From positions 24,546,818 through 24,610,817 of the forward strand of contig CM070613.1 in NCBI GenBank assembly GCA_036346395.1: DNA of 64,000 bases, read 5' to 3'. Both the position numbers and the translations under genes were made by a program. The notes below the pieces were generated by a model. It was not told the DNA's origin. It saw only the letters and a list, made by a program, of their open reading frames with translations, and made no database searches. The stretch is from Hsuehochloa calcarea (Eukaryota > Streptophyta > Magnoliopsida > Poales > Poaceae). This document shows, piece after piece, positions 46,200-58,252 of the stretch; the first letter of the stretch is position 1; each line of letters starts with the position of its first letter.

Positions 46200-47010
46200 T
46201 CAATTGTAAAGGGAGTCACCCTGAGACTAAGAGCATCAACAACCATATCTGCCTCACCCAAATGATATTGGATGGTAAAATCATAATATTTGATCAATTC
46301 CAACTATCTTTTATACCTCAGGTTCAGATCCTTCTGTGCGAAGATGTACTTAAGACTTTTATGATTAGTGAAAATATCACAAGACTCCCTGTACAGATAG
46401 TGCCTCCAAATCTTAAGGACAAAGAAAACGGCGGTCAACTCTAAATCATGAGTGGGATAATTATGCTCATGTTCCTTCAACTTCCTCGACGTATAAGCAA
46501 TTACTTTGCCGTCTTGCATGAGCACACAACCAAGACCCACTCGAGAAACATCTGAATAAACTATGTAGCGCTTCATAGGCTCGGGAAGGGTGAGAATAGG
46601 GGAAGTTACTAACTTCTCCTTTAACGTGTAGAAACTACGCTCACATTCATCAGCCCAGTGAAATTTCACGTATTTCTGAGTGACCTGAGGCATTGCCTTA
46701 GCACAGATGTAGAAATCTTGCACGAAACGCCGGTAATAACCAGCTAAACCCAGAAAACTCCTCATTTCATTGAGATTAGATGGTCTCTTTCAGTCCAGCA
46801 CTGTAGCGATGCCAAAAGGATTAAACACATGACCCAGAAAATCCACTTCTAAAATCTAGAACTCGTACTTGTTTATGTTGTAATAGAACTTGTGCTCTCT
46901 CAGAGTTTCTAGCACAAGTCTCAGACGTCGTTCATGACCATCTTCGGTCTTGGAATAGATGAGAATATCATCAATAAACACTACCACAAACTCATCCAGA
47001 TACTCAGTAT
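46200..47010 (-). pseudogene. Gypsy reverse transcriptase/RNase H fragment
   Basis: Right to left: the end of the palm with FIDDIL-type sequence near 46960-47000, then RSFLGLAGYYRRFVQDF, then RNase H with SDVSRVGLGCVLMQDGKVIA, YPTHDLELTAVFFVLKIWRH and NHKSLKYIFAQKDLNLR (46304-46765 open, 153 residues), then ADMVVDALS in a continuing frame to about 46215. A TGA replaces a Trp codon just before the open part. The fragment abuts the Sirevirus LTR region on the left. No LTRs of its own were identified. Confidence 0.88.
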
Positions 47011-47606
47011 GTTATTCATCATCTCCATAACCAACACGGACAGGTAGCAGCTAGCTTTAGTTTCTACTGTAGAGGATACGAATCCAAATTAAAGGGAGAA
47101 CTAAGAGTGCATGCAATACATTGCACCATGGATCGAGATCATATGGATTGGGTTGTTAGCTTGGCTGGTCTCGATATGGAGCTACACTAGGCTTTTGTTT
47201 AAAGCGTTAAAGAAGCTGAGATAGGTGCACAGGTGTGTGGCTGCTGGTCCATCTGGGCGTCCTGTCTCTCAAAAGACGACGCATCGCCCATGCATGTGGG
47301 AGCGCATCACTAGACGTCGGTGATCTGAACTTGTCATTCATCAGCAAATTTCTCGATCGCTTTAGCTATCTTCTCGATCGCTAAAATGACGATATGCATG
47401 CAAAAGAAGCAGCACTTAATGTGTGTCATGTGTACGCTTTACAATATATGTTTTCCCCCCCAAATGCATGCCACAATGCGTGATCGATCGAGCTAGGCGA
47501 CCACATTTGAATGCTGAAAGCAAGAGGCTAGTACAAGCTAGCTAGTACGTTCAATATGAAAACAAAATAACATGCATGGAAAGTACCAAGGTGATGGTAA
47601 CTACAA

Positions 47607-47610
<4 letters not shown>
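47011..47610. other. Non-coding DNA, no gene seen
   Basis: Unremarkable sequence. No terminal repeats or protein matches recognised. Confidence 0.4.
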
Positions 47611-47665
<55 letters not shown>

Positions 47666-47899
47666 CCATTTATTTTTGTTATATATCTTTTTTCATATAT
47701 AAAGAAGTATATACACAAATTTTTCTTTAAAAAGTGTACCTTAATAAAAATTTCCATAGAACTCACTTTGAGCTATTTTATGATTATTATTGGAGTATGC
47801 TTAAATAGATAAAAATGTATCATCAAACGATTTAAGTGGTATATAAGTAGTGAAAGTACGTACTCCCATAAGTATCATACCACTATATATATATATAGA
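47611..47899 (-). mobile_element. Micron-like element in (TA)n, inverted relative of 33683-34046
   Basis: A long TA tract (47611-47664), a core of about 220 bases, and a short TA tract (47884-47898). The core's reverse complement matches 33742-33911: CATATATAAAGAAGTATATAC pairs with the GTATATACTT...ATATATG motif, ATAGAACTCACTTT with AAAGTGAGTTCTAT, and TGTATCATCA with TGATGATAC. Confidence 0.6.
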
Positions 47900-48480
47900 C
47901 ACACACTTTCTACTGCAACGATTAATTACTCCCACCTTTAATATACCATATAAAAGAATTTAATATACTCATTTATCACCTTAGACATACTTACATACTA
48001 ATTACATGATACTAAATGCGAACCCCACCCACGATACTCGATTAGTGCCAAACAAATCGAAAATCCTAACGAGGCGAATTGGATCGATGGCTAGCTGCTT
48101 GCTGACAGCTGACATGGCGGGTACTTTGGATGAACCGATGACCGATCAACGCCGCACGGTAGGGGATTGAAGAGTCAGAGGGCCCAGCAGTGGCGCCCAC
48201 CTGTCAGAGCAGGGCACCCCCTTCATTCAGTCAGCTGCTGCTTTTTGCAGCCTCTCCCAGCCGGTGGAGTGGGGCGGGCCCGCGGTCCACTCGCGGGGAG
48301 GACGCGAGGCCAGGTGTCCGTGTGAATAATGTGAGGCTGAGGTGTGGCTCTGGCGTGTGGATCGGCCGGAGAGGGATAGCTGCCAAAGCTGGACCGGGAT
48401 AATATTAATAATAATGTCCAAACACTCAAATGCATGTATCCACCTGAAAAAGAAGGTGTGGAAGCACCGACCCAACAGGG
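47900..48480. other. Non-coding DNA, GC-rich in part
   Basis: 48190-48400 is GC-rich with short open frames on both strands. I see no protein family and no splice context, so I call no gene. Confidence 0.4.
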
Positions 48481-48499
48481 CTAAGGGGGAAAGCACTCC

Positions 48500-48800
48500 T
48501 TGCGGTTAGCCGGACCATGATTCCACACGGGACCTTATAATTTGAAGTTTAGCTCTTTCTATGATACAAGAAAAATTGTGAGACAATTTAGCACGGAATT
48601 TTGCTGTATGGGCTGTGCAAAGTTAAATTGCTGGTTGTTGCTGTCTTGAATCAACTGGTTAAGTCTATTAAATTTATCTATCTCATACCGACTCTGCTAT
48701 CTCTTTCCATTGGTATCGAGTCTCACTCCAATCTCTAACTAATTCCCTGATCCTTATCATGGCGACTAACGCTGCAGCCGTTGTGCGGATGTGGGCTTAG
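48500..48800 (+). mobile_element. Plus-strand copia LTR end, primer site and gag start stub
   Basis: TTGGTATCGAG at 48710-48720 is a tRNA-Met-type primer site following a possible LTR end TTTCCA at 48704-48709. An ATG at 48759 begins MATNAAAVVRMWA and stops at once, resembling the start of a copia gag. The LTR beginning is not recognisable, so the left limit is a guess. A weak call. Confidence 0.35.
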
Positions 48801-48819
48801 ACGTGCTAGGCGACTCGCG

Positions 48820-49030
48820 CAGGCATGAGGTGCGGCAGCAACCGAATAGTGCTGCGTGGCACAAGTCTATATGCAGCGCGGCACAAGCCTGTGTGCAACG
48901 CAACAGCCGACATCGCAGGTAGGTAGCACCAGCAATCGGGTAGGTAGGTAGTGTGTGGCCTAGCAGGTAGGCAGCGCCGGCAATCGGGCAGGCATGCAGC
49001 ACGCATCCTGGTAGGCAAGCAGTAGCGCAG
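48820..49030. repeat. Degenerate GC repeat (GCAGGTAGGCAGC type)
   Basis: Irregular copies of GGTAGGTAGCACCAGCAATC, GGTAGGCAGCGCCGGCAATC and GGCATGCAGCACG, with an earlier GCGGCACAAGCCT pair. Probably an old minisatellite. Confidence 0.6.
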
Positions 49031-50169
49031 GGCAGCAGCAATGTTCCATTAACACTTCTAAATTTTAGTCTTAGATCCACCACTGTATGAAACTTAGTCC
49101 AGCAATTTTTTTTCCCATCGGGTCTCTGCCAATTGTAGTCCTGTTCTAAAAATAATTGTCCTCTAATAAGATCATAGAAAGCCTAGTTTAGAAAGCGAGT
49201 GGTTTTCTGTAATCATCCTTTTGAGAATATATTGAACTGTTTCTATTTACGAAATTTCTGCATTGTAAAGCGACTCTAAAACCTCACAGCTCGATCACCT
49301 TCAGGCGCTTATATTGAGAATTTTGACGAAACCCCGACCATAAAATTTTTCACATATTTACATTTAGGTAAAAATTCAGACAGAATCTAAATACGAATGT
49401 TAGCTGCTTAATTTATTTTTTATAGACCACTAGAGTACGTAGATTAATTGCGACCTTATCTTACGGTTTACACTATCCCAAGTTCCGAAGGCTCGGACTC
49501 GGAGCATTGCAAGACTGCAATGTACTCTACTAATTAATTATGCCATTTTATAAAAACTAAGGTCAAACATAACAGGGCATCCATTCATACATGTATTGAT
49601 AAAGGCATATATCACGGTATATACAGCTGCTATATATAGTAACTCTCTGTATCAAATGTAGAAAATATTAAAGACAATACAATGTGTTATGGTAATATAA
49701 TTAGCTACAGAATTATAGATAACATATCATTTTTTAATACTTTTTTGATTACGTAATACAATCGATTCTGTAATGGTAGATAATATATTTTTTAATTTTT
49801 TTAATTTATATTAACTTAAATTTTATATGAAAGAAGTTATACACAGTTGATATAAATCTATTGAATATGACCTAATCTATGCATGCCTTTGCATAATTGA
49901 CTTGCATTGTTTTTAGCTGCTGGAGCACACGTCCCATCTGTTCCATCCATTTCTTTTGCTTCGGCATTTCTTTAGCTAAAGTTAAAGGACGCCAAAGCTG
50001 TGGCGCCAGCTCGAAGGTTCATATCGCCAGCCGAATCTTCCTGCAGCTGGTTTATCTCGATAGAATATGCAGCAGCTAACAAAGGATTTTATTCGTGTAT
50101 CATGGTAGATAGACCATGGCAGATGTCAAAATATCTAGCTTTAGTTATCTCTATGTGTCGGCACAGGCA

Positions 50170-50170
<1 letters not shown>
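49031..50170. other. Intergenic DNA, no gene seen
   Basis: AT-rich. No coding frame or repeat boundary that I can support. Confidence 0.4.

Positions 50171-50221
<51 letters not shown>
50171..50221. repeat. (TA)n microsatellite
   Basis: About 25 uninterrupted TA units. Confidence 0.95.
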
Positions 50222-50224
<3 letters not shown>

Positions 50225-50401
50225 TTGCGAGTCAAACACTATGTGTAGTGAAATAGTATGTACTAAAGCTCCACATTGGGCGTGATGACTGATGACACAT
50301 CTGCCACATTGTAAGAGAGGTGGAGGGACATCAGACGGTGGTTCGCTGGCACTACTGCAAGAGAGGTAAGGATCAGAAAGTGAAAAATGACGGCTAACCA
50401 T

Positions 50402-50780
50402 ACATGAGAGAACTTGTTTATTATTTAATCTATTCTTAAAAAATATTTTAAAAATAATCTCTTCGTAACTTTATTTTCAATTCTGACCTATTTGGCTACA
50501 CCATAGTGCGTGACGTGGTAAAAACACGTTGTCAGGACACGAATCTCGATGTGACAAACGAGTACTGTCATACCACTCCTCTTGGCGTGACATGACTTAG
50601 ACGCGTGTTGACTCGGAGGATTATCGTGTTAGGTTTGGCTACACCGCGATGGGTGGTGTGGTAGCACAGTTTGATCACGCTGTGGTGTGACTAAAGGAGT
50701 TAGAATTAGAAATAAAGTTAGGGATATGTATCTTTAAAATATTTTTTAAAAATAGATTAAAAAAAAACTCTACATGACAT
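50402..50780. mobile_element. MITE-like element with long inverted repeats
   Basis: The arms 50402-50503 and 50682-50780 are imperfect inverted repeats of about 100 bases. Landmarks are AATCTATTCTTAAAAAATAT with the complement of ATTTTTTAAAAATAGATT, AACTTTATTTTCAATTCTGA with AGAATTAGAAATAAAGTT, and GGCTACACCA with TGGTGTGACT. The central 180 bases contain a second GGCTACACC motif. There is no reading frame. The size and fold-back form fit a MITE. Target duplication is unclear. Confidence 0.65.
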
Positions 50781-51370
50781 GAGGTGCATTTGGCAAATAT
50801 ATTTTCCTGCGACGACGATATTCGACATTTCTGTTTTGGTGAGCTTATTGATGAAATTATATTATTTAAATCTGGAGGGGTTTGAATGGAGTTTATAGAT
50901 TCATTTAGGAACCTAGGCTAGTGCGTGTTTAGTCGCCATTCGTGATTTCATATTCAATAATATGCCTAAGGTGTGGTAGCTAGCTAAAAAGATGACGTAT
51001 ATATATCTCAGTTACGTAGATCATTTGGATAGTGAAGCATGCTACAATTAAGTAAGCCAGCGTTTAGCTTGCATCTATAGATTCTAGAACAAAATAGTAC
51101 TTTGCAAGTTTAATTTATTTGGATCGATCATTCAATAATTATTGTGGGACAGAGACCTAAATGATTACTCACATTCCATGGAGAGCTGGGCATTGGGATC
51201 AACCGGGCCCGACTGGAATGTGAGAGATTGTGCCCGGCACGGTTGGGCCCGCTGTGGTTTGGACTGCATCGTGTCGTGTTGGTTTGGTCTGGCTACCCTG
51301 CTGTGCCGGCCTATCTCGTCTTCGGCGAGGCTAAGGGACAGCCCAAAGCCTGCTACGTGGGGACTGTGCC
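50781..51370. other. Intergenic DNA with GGGCCCG/CCGGCACG-type sequence
   Basis: 50781-51180 AT-rich, no feature. 51190-51370 is rich in GGGCCCG, CCGGCACGGTTGG and related words, and continues after 52088, so it is the sequence the TRIM inserted into. Confidence 0.5.
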
Positions 51371-52088
51371 GTGCCTGTAACACCCTGACCCAAAATCGGC
51401 TCAATGCCCAGCCCACCGTGGGGCGGACCCGCCCTCACATAGCACCCCACTTACACTTTCGTCCTCGCTTCGTGTAAAAGGGTTAACCTGGAGGTGCTAC
51501 GTTTGGATCCAACAGGCATTATATACTACTACAACTTACTTGAGACAAGCAATGTGGGACTAATCCCACCACACAACTCCTCATGGGCCACATGGGCCAC
51601 ACTACGAGCAGGCCGGGGTATTACATTCACCCCCCCTTAAGGGCTGACGCCCTCAGCACAGCATACCGCATACGCGGCAAATGCCTAGAACCACCCCTCC
51701 GTACACGTCCGTGCGTCCCAAAGGTCGGCACATATGCCATACCATGTGTCCACTCGGGCCCACATATGCCATGCGCCATATGCCCACGCCGCCCCCACGC
51801 GCTCGCGTCGTGAGTTGATGCTCTGATACCATCTGTAACACCCTGACCCAAAATCGGCTCAATGCCCAGCCCACCGTGGGGCGGATCCGCCCTCACATAG
51901 CACCCCACTTACACTTTCGTCCTCGCTTCGTGTAAAAGGGTTAACCCGGAGGTGCTACGTTTGGATCCAACAGGCATTATATACTACTACAACTTACTTG
52001 AGACAAGCAATGTGGGACTAATCCCACCACACAACTCCTCATGGGCCACATGGGCCACACTACGAGCAGGCCGGGGTATTACAGTGCC
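51371..52088 (-). mobile_element. TRIM (terminal-repeat retrotransposon in miniature), complete and young
   Basis: Two 250-base LTRs, 51376-51625 and 51834-52083, start TGTAACACCC and end GGGTATTACA. I count two differences between them (C/T at the 51427 and 51885 positions region, and T/C in GTTAACCTGG versus GTTAACCCGG). The element is flanked by the exact repeat GTGCC at 51371-51375 and 52084-52088. The 208-base interior has a purine tract (complement of 51626-51639, TAAGGGGGGGTGAA) and a perfect tRNA-iMet primer site TGGTATCAGAGC (minus, 51820-51831), and no coding capacity. It depends on another element's enzymes. Confidence 0.95.
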
Positions 52089-52303
52089 AGCCCAAGCTCA
52101 GCTTTAAGTAACTATAAATGGCAGCAGCGGCGACGACGATGGTGGCGGCAACCGCCATCTTCGTTCCTCTCGTGCCCGCCTCGTTAAAAACCTAGTTAAA
52201 ATTAAATTAATTGCGTAAAAACATGAACACATAAAATATTTTAGGGAAAAAGTTGAATTTTCTTGATATTTTATAGATACAATGTTACTGCCTCGTTAAA
52301 AAC
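52089..52303. other. Non-coding DNA
   Basis: Continuation of the TRIM target, then AT-rich sequence. The short phrase CCTCGTTAAAAAC occurs twice (about 52182 and 52291) bracketing an AT-rich segment. No gene. Confidence 0.4.
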
Positions 52304-52735
52304 TGTTGGACCGAAAAGACGACTAGAGGGGGGTGAATAGGAACACACTCACTTTTTCACAAATAATTGATTCAATAAGATTTACTCCAATATCTATGGA
52401 AGCTACGAAGATCAATATACCAGTACAGCGGAAGACTAGTATTGAATCCAATTTAACCCCCTAAGCAAAACAAATAAAATCAACACAAGCTAAAGAAACT
52501 CAGTGTTGGGCGGTCTGAACGCTGACCCCTGGTGGTCGGATCGGTGACCTTGGCGGTCTGACCGCCGGCCTGACGAATAGATCAAGCAGCCCGAAGAGCG
52601 AAGTTGCAAATAGATGTAACTTTTGATCTACAACTCCAAACTCGGTGAAACTTGGAACACACATTCTCTATGATATCAGGAACCTATTACAATTGAAGAT
52701 TGTGAAAATTCTTGGAAGAATTACGATCCTTTTCC
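52304..52735 (-). repeat. Truncated Sirevirus-type LTR
   Basis: Begins TGTTGGACCGAAAAGACGAC and follows the solo LTR at 10187 for about 430 bases, including GGCGGTCTGACCGCC near 52550. It stops abruptly at about 52735, where gypsy RNase H sequence begins. The rest of the LTR is not in the window. Confidence 0.85.
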
Positions 52736-54125
52736 GTTCCTTGCACAACCAACACAGTGAGGGAACCATGCTCAACCATTCCCAAGTTGAGCCGCTGAAA
52801 TTCTTCACGAAGGGCGGGCTGCTCTTCAAGCATCATTGTGTTGCAATAAACCTTGCGACTGAGTGCATCGGCCACAACATTAGCTTTACCCGGATGGTAT
52901 TGAAGACCCATATCATAATTTTTGATCAATTCCAACCACCTTCTTTGCCTAAGGTTTAGATCCGGTTGAGTGAACAAATATTTCAAACTTTTGTGGTCCG
53001 AATACACTTCGCAACGATTATCGATGAGATAATGTCGCCAAATCTTTAACGCGTGTACCACTGCAGCTAGTTCCAAGTCGTGGGTAGGATAATTGAGTTC
53101 ATGAGGTCTCAATTGTCTTAATGCATAAGCCACTACTTTGCCCTCTTGCATAAGAACGCAACCGAGTCCTTGACGAGAAGCATCGCAATAAACATCGAAA
53201 CTTCAGTGGACATCGGGAAGAACGAGAACTGGAGCCGTGGTCAATCTTTTCTTGAGTTCTTGGAAACTCTTCTCACAATCAGTAGACCACTTATACTTCT
53301 TGTCCTTCTTGAGCAATTCTGTCATTAGCTTTGCAATCTTGGAGAAGTTCTCAATAAAGCGACAATAGTATCCCGCTAAACCGAGAAAACTTCTCACGTC
53401 AGTCACTGATTTGGGTTGACCCCAAGATAGCACATCACTGACCTTGCTAGGATCAACGGCGATGCCTGACGCTGAAAGGACATGACCCAAGAATGCCACT
53501 TCCTTCAACCAAAACTCGCACTTACTGAACTTCGCATAGAGTTGATGTTCGCGAAGTTTTCCCAACACTAGCTTCAGATGTTCAGCATGCTCCTCATCAT
53601 TCTTTGAGTAAACGAGAATATCATCAATAAAAACCACCACAAACTTGTCCAAATACTCCATGAATACCATATTCATAAGATTCATGAAAAGGGAAGGAGC
53701 ATTGGTCAAACCAAAGGACATGACTGTGCACTCGTACAATCCGTAACGAGTAGAGAAAGCCATCTTCGGAATGTCTTCAGGCCTGATTCGGACTTGATGG
53801 TAGCCCAACCTCAAATCAATCTTGGAGAATACCTGAGCGCCGGTCAGTTGATCAAAGAGGTCATCAATCCGAGGCAGCGGGTACTTGTTCTTCACCGTCA
53901 CAACATTTAATGGGCGGTAATCAACACACATACGCAGAGTCTTGTCTTTCTTCTTTACAAAAATTACAGGACAGCCCCACGGTGATGAGTTCGGGCGAAT
54001 GAAACCCTTTTCTTGAAGCTCACCAAGTTGCTTCTTCAACTCCTCTAATTCATTTGGAGGCATCCGATACGGCCTTTTTGAAATCGGGGCGGTACCGGGC
54101 AGCAACTCGATGACCATTTTAGGGT
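52736..54125 (-). pseudogene. Gypsy reverse transcriptase/RNase H pseudogene, near-intact frame
   Basis: From the right: ELLPGTAPISKRPYRM, SPWGCPVIFVKKKDKTLRMC, VDYRPLNVVTVKNKYPLPRI, SKIDLRLGYHQVRI (first catalytic Asp), FMNLMNMVF, FVVVFIDDILVYSK (catalytic DD), KCEFWLKEVAFLGHVLSASG, RSFLGLAGYYCRF, then RNase H SFDVYCDASRQGLGCVLMQE, YPTHDLELAAVVHALKIW and SDHKSLKYLF. Only one in-frame stop, TGA at 53200-53202, interrupts the run; it fits CGA to TGA. Integrase is cut off at 52735 and protease/gag are absent on the other side. The family is a gypsy with RIRE-like polyprotein, the clade not assigned. Confidence 0.93.
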
Positions 54126-54570
54126 GTGTTAGACACCAGCTATCTAATATCACATCTTACTCTTCTATTCTCACAAGTTTTAGTTGATTAACCTCTCATT
54201 TTCTACCCCATTTAGAACTTTTGAGCTTGCTGTTCGGAAATTGAAAGATCGTTGTCCAGGTTTTGCATACAAGCTTCTAGTCGAAATTATCCGTTCCAGA
54301 AACTTCAAAACCTTGTAGAGGGCAGCCAACACTTCAATTTTCCAAACTCATTAGTTCCCAAAACCCAATTAAACGATAACAACTATCTTTGAAGAAAGGA
54401 GAGGTAAACAATTTTTAAAACTCAAATGAGAGTAAGATGAGAGGAGAAAGCTAAGATAGGTAAGGAGTAAAATCTAAGAATTACTTAAGCTTTCATAAAT
54501 CATTTGAAATTTTGAAATTAAGTTTTCCAAAATATCCTAAAGACGACCAAGCTTGGGTTATTACGGTCAG
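54126..54570 (-). other. Gypsy leader or foreign segment, non-coding
   Basis: Lies between the primer site and the reverse transcriptase fragment, where gag and protease should be. It begins at about 54120 with AGGGTGTGTTAGACACC and holds no gag-like frame. It may include a small insertion and the remains of the leader. Confidence 0.4.
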
Positions 54571-54573
54571 TAT

Positions 54574-54586
54574 GGCTCTGATACCA
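54574..54586 (-). other. Gypsy primer binding site
   Basis: The minus strand reads TGGTATCAGAGCC, the initiator tRNA-Met complement, five bases from the LTR edge at 54592. Confidence 0.85.
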
Positions 54587-56909
54587 ACCTTTGTGAGACC
54601 CTAGGGTATTTAACTTGTAATACTTAACAAATCAAGATGATTAAAGCATTACAAATCAAATATCATGGCTCTCGGCGTATATGTACTTTCCAGAAGTGCA
54701 GTACACATACCCCATACAAAAATTATGCATCAATTCCATTCATCACATAGAATCCAAAGCACGATTAAGCAATACGAAAGACATACAATATAGAGTTATT
54801 ACAAAAAGGGCCGACCGGCCAAATACAATTAAGAGTCTAAGATAACAGCGGAAGCAAGGTGCCATAAGATGGCGATAAACAAAAGCCAATTAGTGTGCCT
54901 TTAACCCACAAGGCAACCAACCGGTCCACCGAGCTAGTCGTCAAACCCGCAGCACATCTCACAAAAGTGAGGCCCAAGGGGCTCACCTTCCTCCTCTGCA
55001 ACAAATAGTTAAGCAAAGCAAATGAGTACAAAAATTGTACTCCACAAGACTTACGTGTAGAGTAACAGGCCTATACATATGCTACATGCAAGCTTATTTA
55101 AGTGGAGGCTGTATGTCTCATTTTTAGCATAAAGCAATCTTTATTTGCAAATAATGTAGTACATTTAAAATCAAGTTTACAATCTGTTTTTATTATTCAA
55201 ATACAGAAATTAACATCAATATAACAATAAATAAATGACAACAACATCCTGGAAGTGACTAACCCAATAGTCACCACAACAATAGTATGAACTACCCATT
55301 CATACCAACTATGTCAAATTTTAATAAAAAGGTTGTAGTCTAACTCTTGCAAAACCTAACCAAGCGTGTCCATAACCTAGGATGAGGCTATTTGAATAGT
55401 TTTATCTCTGCAGGGGTGTACCAATGTTCCCACACGCTAGACCGCCTTTTTGCCAAGCTATGAAGCACACTTCTTTAGGTATGCCGGCACGACTAAGTCC
55501 TACAAGACATTTTCAATATTATGCATTAACTGCGAGTCGTCCGTATGGATAGAAACCCATACGTTGTGTCGGAGTCATCGAAAGCCTCGGTCAACTACCC
55601 CTCACGGGTAAAGCCTCGGACAACTGCGATGCCCCTCGAGGTGGAGAACCTACCCGGAATCTCCACCATCGCACACCCAACACAAAAACACAGATCCTTT
55701 TTCACACAACACACACAACCCACCTCCTGCGACTCGGAGATAACACATGCCAAAGTACTAAGTCAAGAGAGGTCCCATATCCCTCTCGCGTGGTTAGCAC
55801 GCAAAATTGCTTGGAGAGTGTGATACAAGATGTTCGGTCCTTGTTGACCTGGGTAAGACATCCACAAACTCAATAACCAACCATCCAACCACTTGCCCAA
55901 GTCTAAATCAATTTTTCATTTTCAGGTTTTGACTTTATAAAATAACCAAGCACAAGTGCTGGACATAAAGAAATAATAATTAGATGTGTGATCAAGATCA
56001 TCGACTAAATCGATGATCGCCCACTACTACCGAAACTAAGTATTTCTAAGCAATATCAAGCGCAATCTACTAAATGACAAGAGCTCATCCAACGAACTCC
56101 AATCACAGCAAATAACCTAGGCTCAGGTAGTAGAGGGTAAACAATTCCTACAGATTATGCAACTATAGGATCCACTAATCATAATTTAACAACAAAATAG
56201 CAATGCATACATACAAGTTGAAATCAATATATTAGACTTGAAAAATACTGGGATTAACATGATCAAACTGCTTGCCTTGCTGTAGATTATCCTCTTGCTG
56301 CAGAGAAGCGGTCTCGTAAACAATAATATCATCTGACCCTACCGAAAGAAATCGAAAGCACAATAAGAACGAATAACACCGAAAAGACCCCAAAATACAA
56401 GGTCATTCAAAAATTATGAAAAATCACAGAATGAAATTCATTTGGATGTTCTATGCAGAAGTTATAGCCGTTTGAAAATCAGTTTTCAGAAAAATCCAAT
56501 TTAATTATAATCTGCCTCTCTTCACCTCATCTAAAACTTTCACGAAATTTTCTGGAGTAGTGGTGGACATGAGGATTACAAAAATGGATAGAGAATATTA
56601 CTACATGACCAAAATAATTTGGTTCACCTCAATTGGAGTTTTTATGAATTAGTTATGCATTTTCAAATTTAAAAGCAATTTATAATGTATTAATAATTCC
56701 TTTTTGAAGCGCTCTCCACAAAACATGTTTTCTGAGATGGAGACAAGGTTGGAAAATATTTTATAATAAAGTTTATTAAAAATGAAAACTAACAAAAGTG
56801 GTTTCACTGTTTTTGGAGTTAAAATGAATTACTTATGCAATTTTGAAGTTAATGCATTTTTCAGTTCATAAATAAAGCATTCCGGATTTCGCAAAATCAT
56901 AAACGACTA

Positions 56910-56917
56910 TTTATACC
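56910..56917 (-). promoter_or_regulatory. TATA box of the gypsy LTR
   Basis: TATAAATA on the minus strand, preceded by GGCTGGG. Position near the LTR centre fits a long U3. Confidence 0.6.
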
Positions 56918-58252
56918 CAGCCGATGCTAGCCACAGTCGCTGACCAGTGGGCCCCTTAAACAGTGCATTTTTCAGTTTTGAACCGAAGAGAATTTCCGGG
57001 CTGATAGGTGGGGTCCACATGTCATACACTGCGAAAATCGGGATTTACACTACGCTTACTGTGCTCGGTCCCACATATCAGTGACAACAAGAATCCGAAT
57101 AAGACAACCATTAACTACTAAGCAATCATTACCAGTTAATGAACGAGATTTGGTTTTAATGATGAGGCTACAGTGTTGTCGGAAAACCGACAATACCGCA
57201 CTAGCTTCGCCGAGCTCTCGCCGGCGTTCCCGGCCACGGCGGTGCTAGTTAAGGGCATGGATGGGTTCACAATATCCTTGCACACCCAACGGTGGCACTC
57301 ACGGTGGTTGAGCTGGCCCGAGGCGGCGGCGCACCGGAGAGAAGCGGAGGAGAGCTAGGGCTAATCGTGCACTGCAAGATCGAGCTCCGCATTGTCTAAG
57401 GAAGAGGGTGCCAAAGCAACTACAAGGCACAGGGAGGCTACCTGAGCGAGGGAGAGACTTGGAGAAGGTCAGAGTTGAGCCAGCGACGATGAGGGTGACG
57501 GCGGCGCGGTCCTTCACCGAGGGAAACTCGATCTGGTGAAGGAGACAGAGAAAGAGTGGTAGAGAAAGATCAAAGACAACCTACAGATGGTGTACAAGCA
57601 AAGAATCGGCAAGGAGCTACCACACCGGAGATGGGGACGAACGGGGCTCCGCGGCCGAAAATGGTTCAAACTTGGATTTTGCGGGCTCCTGTGAACCGAT
57701 AGCAAAATAGAGTGAGGGGAAAGATTAAGCAGGCCAAGGCACGCATGGTGACGTACTAAAAAGATAGAAAGGCTCACCGAAGTCGATAATGGCCGAAGGA
57801 GTAGCTCTGGGCGCGCTCTGGACAAAGCGGGAGCACGAGCTTGCCTTAGATCCTACATGCAAAGACAGAAGCTCCAATGAGCGAAAATGGGGAGGCCATG
57901 GAAGGTAGGAGTCGAGGGACACAACGGTGGAAATCTTACCTGTGAGAGCTGCACAAACGAGCACCCCTCTCCTCAGCCACCGAGAGGATAAGTGCAGAAG
58001 AAGGTGGGCATAGGGTCAGTTTTGAGCAGTAGCGAGGACGGAGAAGAAAGCGGCGTGAGTGGGCGAAGCCCTACGATTGGTAGCCAAGGGCGGTGCGGCA
58101 ACGGTGTTGACGGAGATGCACAGCATGCAACGGCTGCGTGGAGCTCAGCTCCTGCACAGCGCCTGCCCAAGGTGGAAGAAGACCCTGACAGGTGGGGCCC
58201 GCGACGCTAGTGACTCAGTCGCACGAGATAGAGAGATTGAAAGGGGTTGGTA

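Noticed and set aside
48190..48496. GC-rich frames of 70-89 codons on both strands
   Set aside because: No domain, no splice context, and similar to common intergenic GC-rich sequence flanking rice genes.
50000..50224. Frame ending in a Tyr-Ile repeat
   Set aside because: The C-terminal third is simply the (TA)n microsatellite translated.
57514..58210. Several overlapping frames in the long gypsy LTR
   Set aside because: Open on both strands in a GC-rich tract, no recognisable protein, and partly explained by 72-base tandem repeats.
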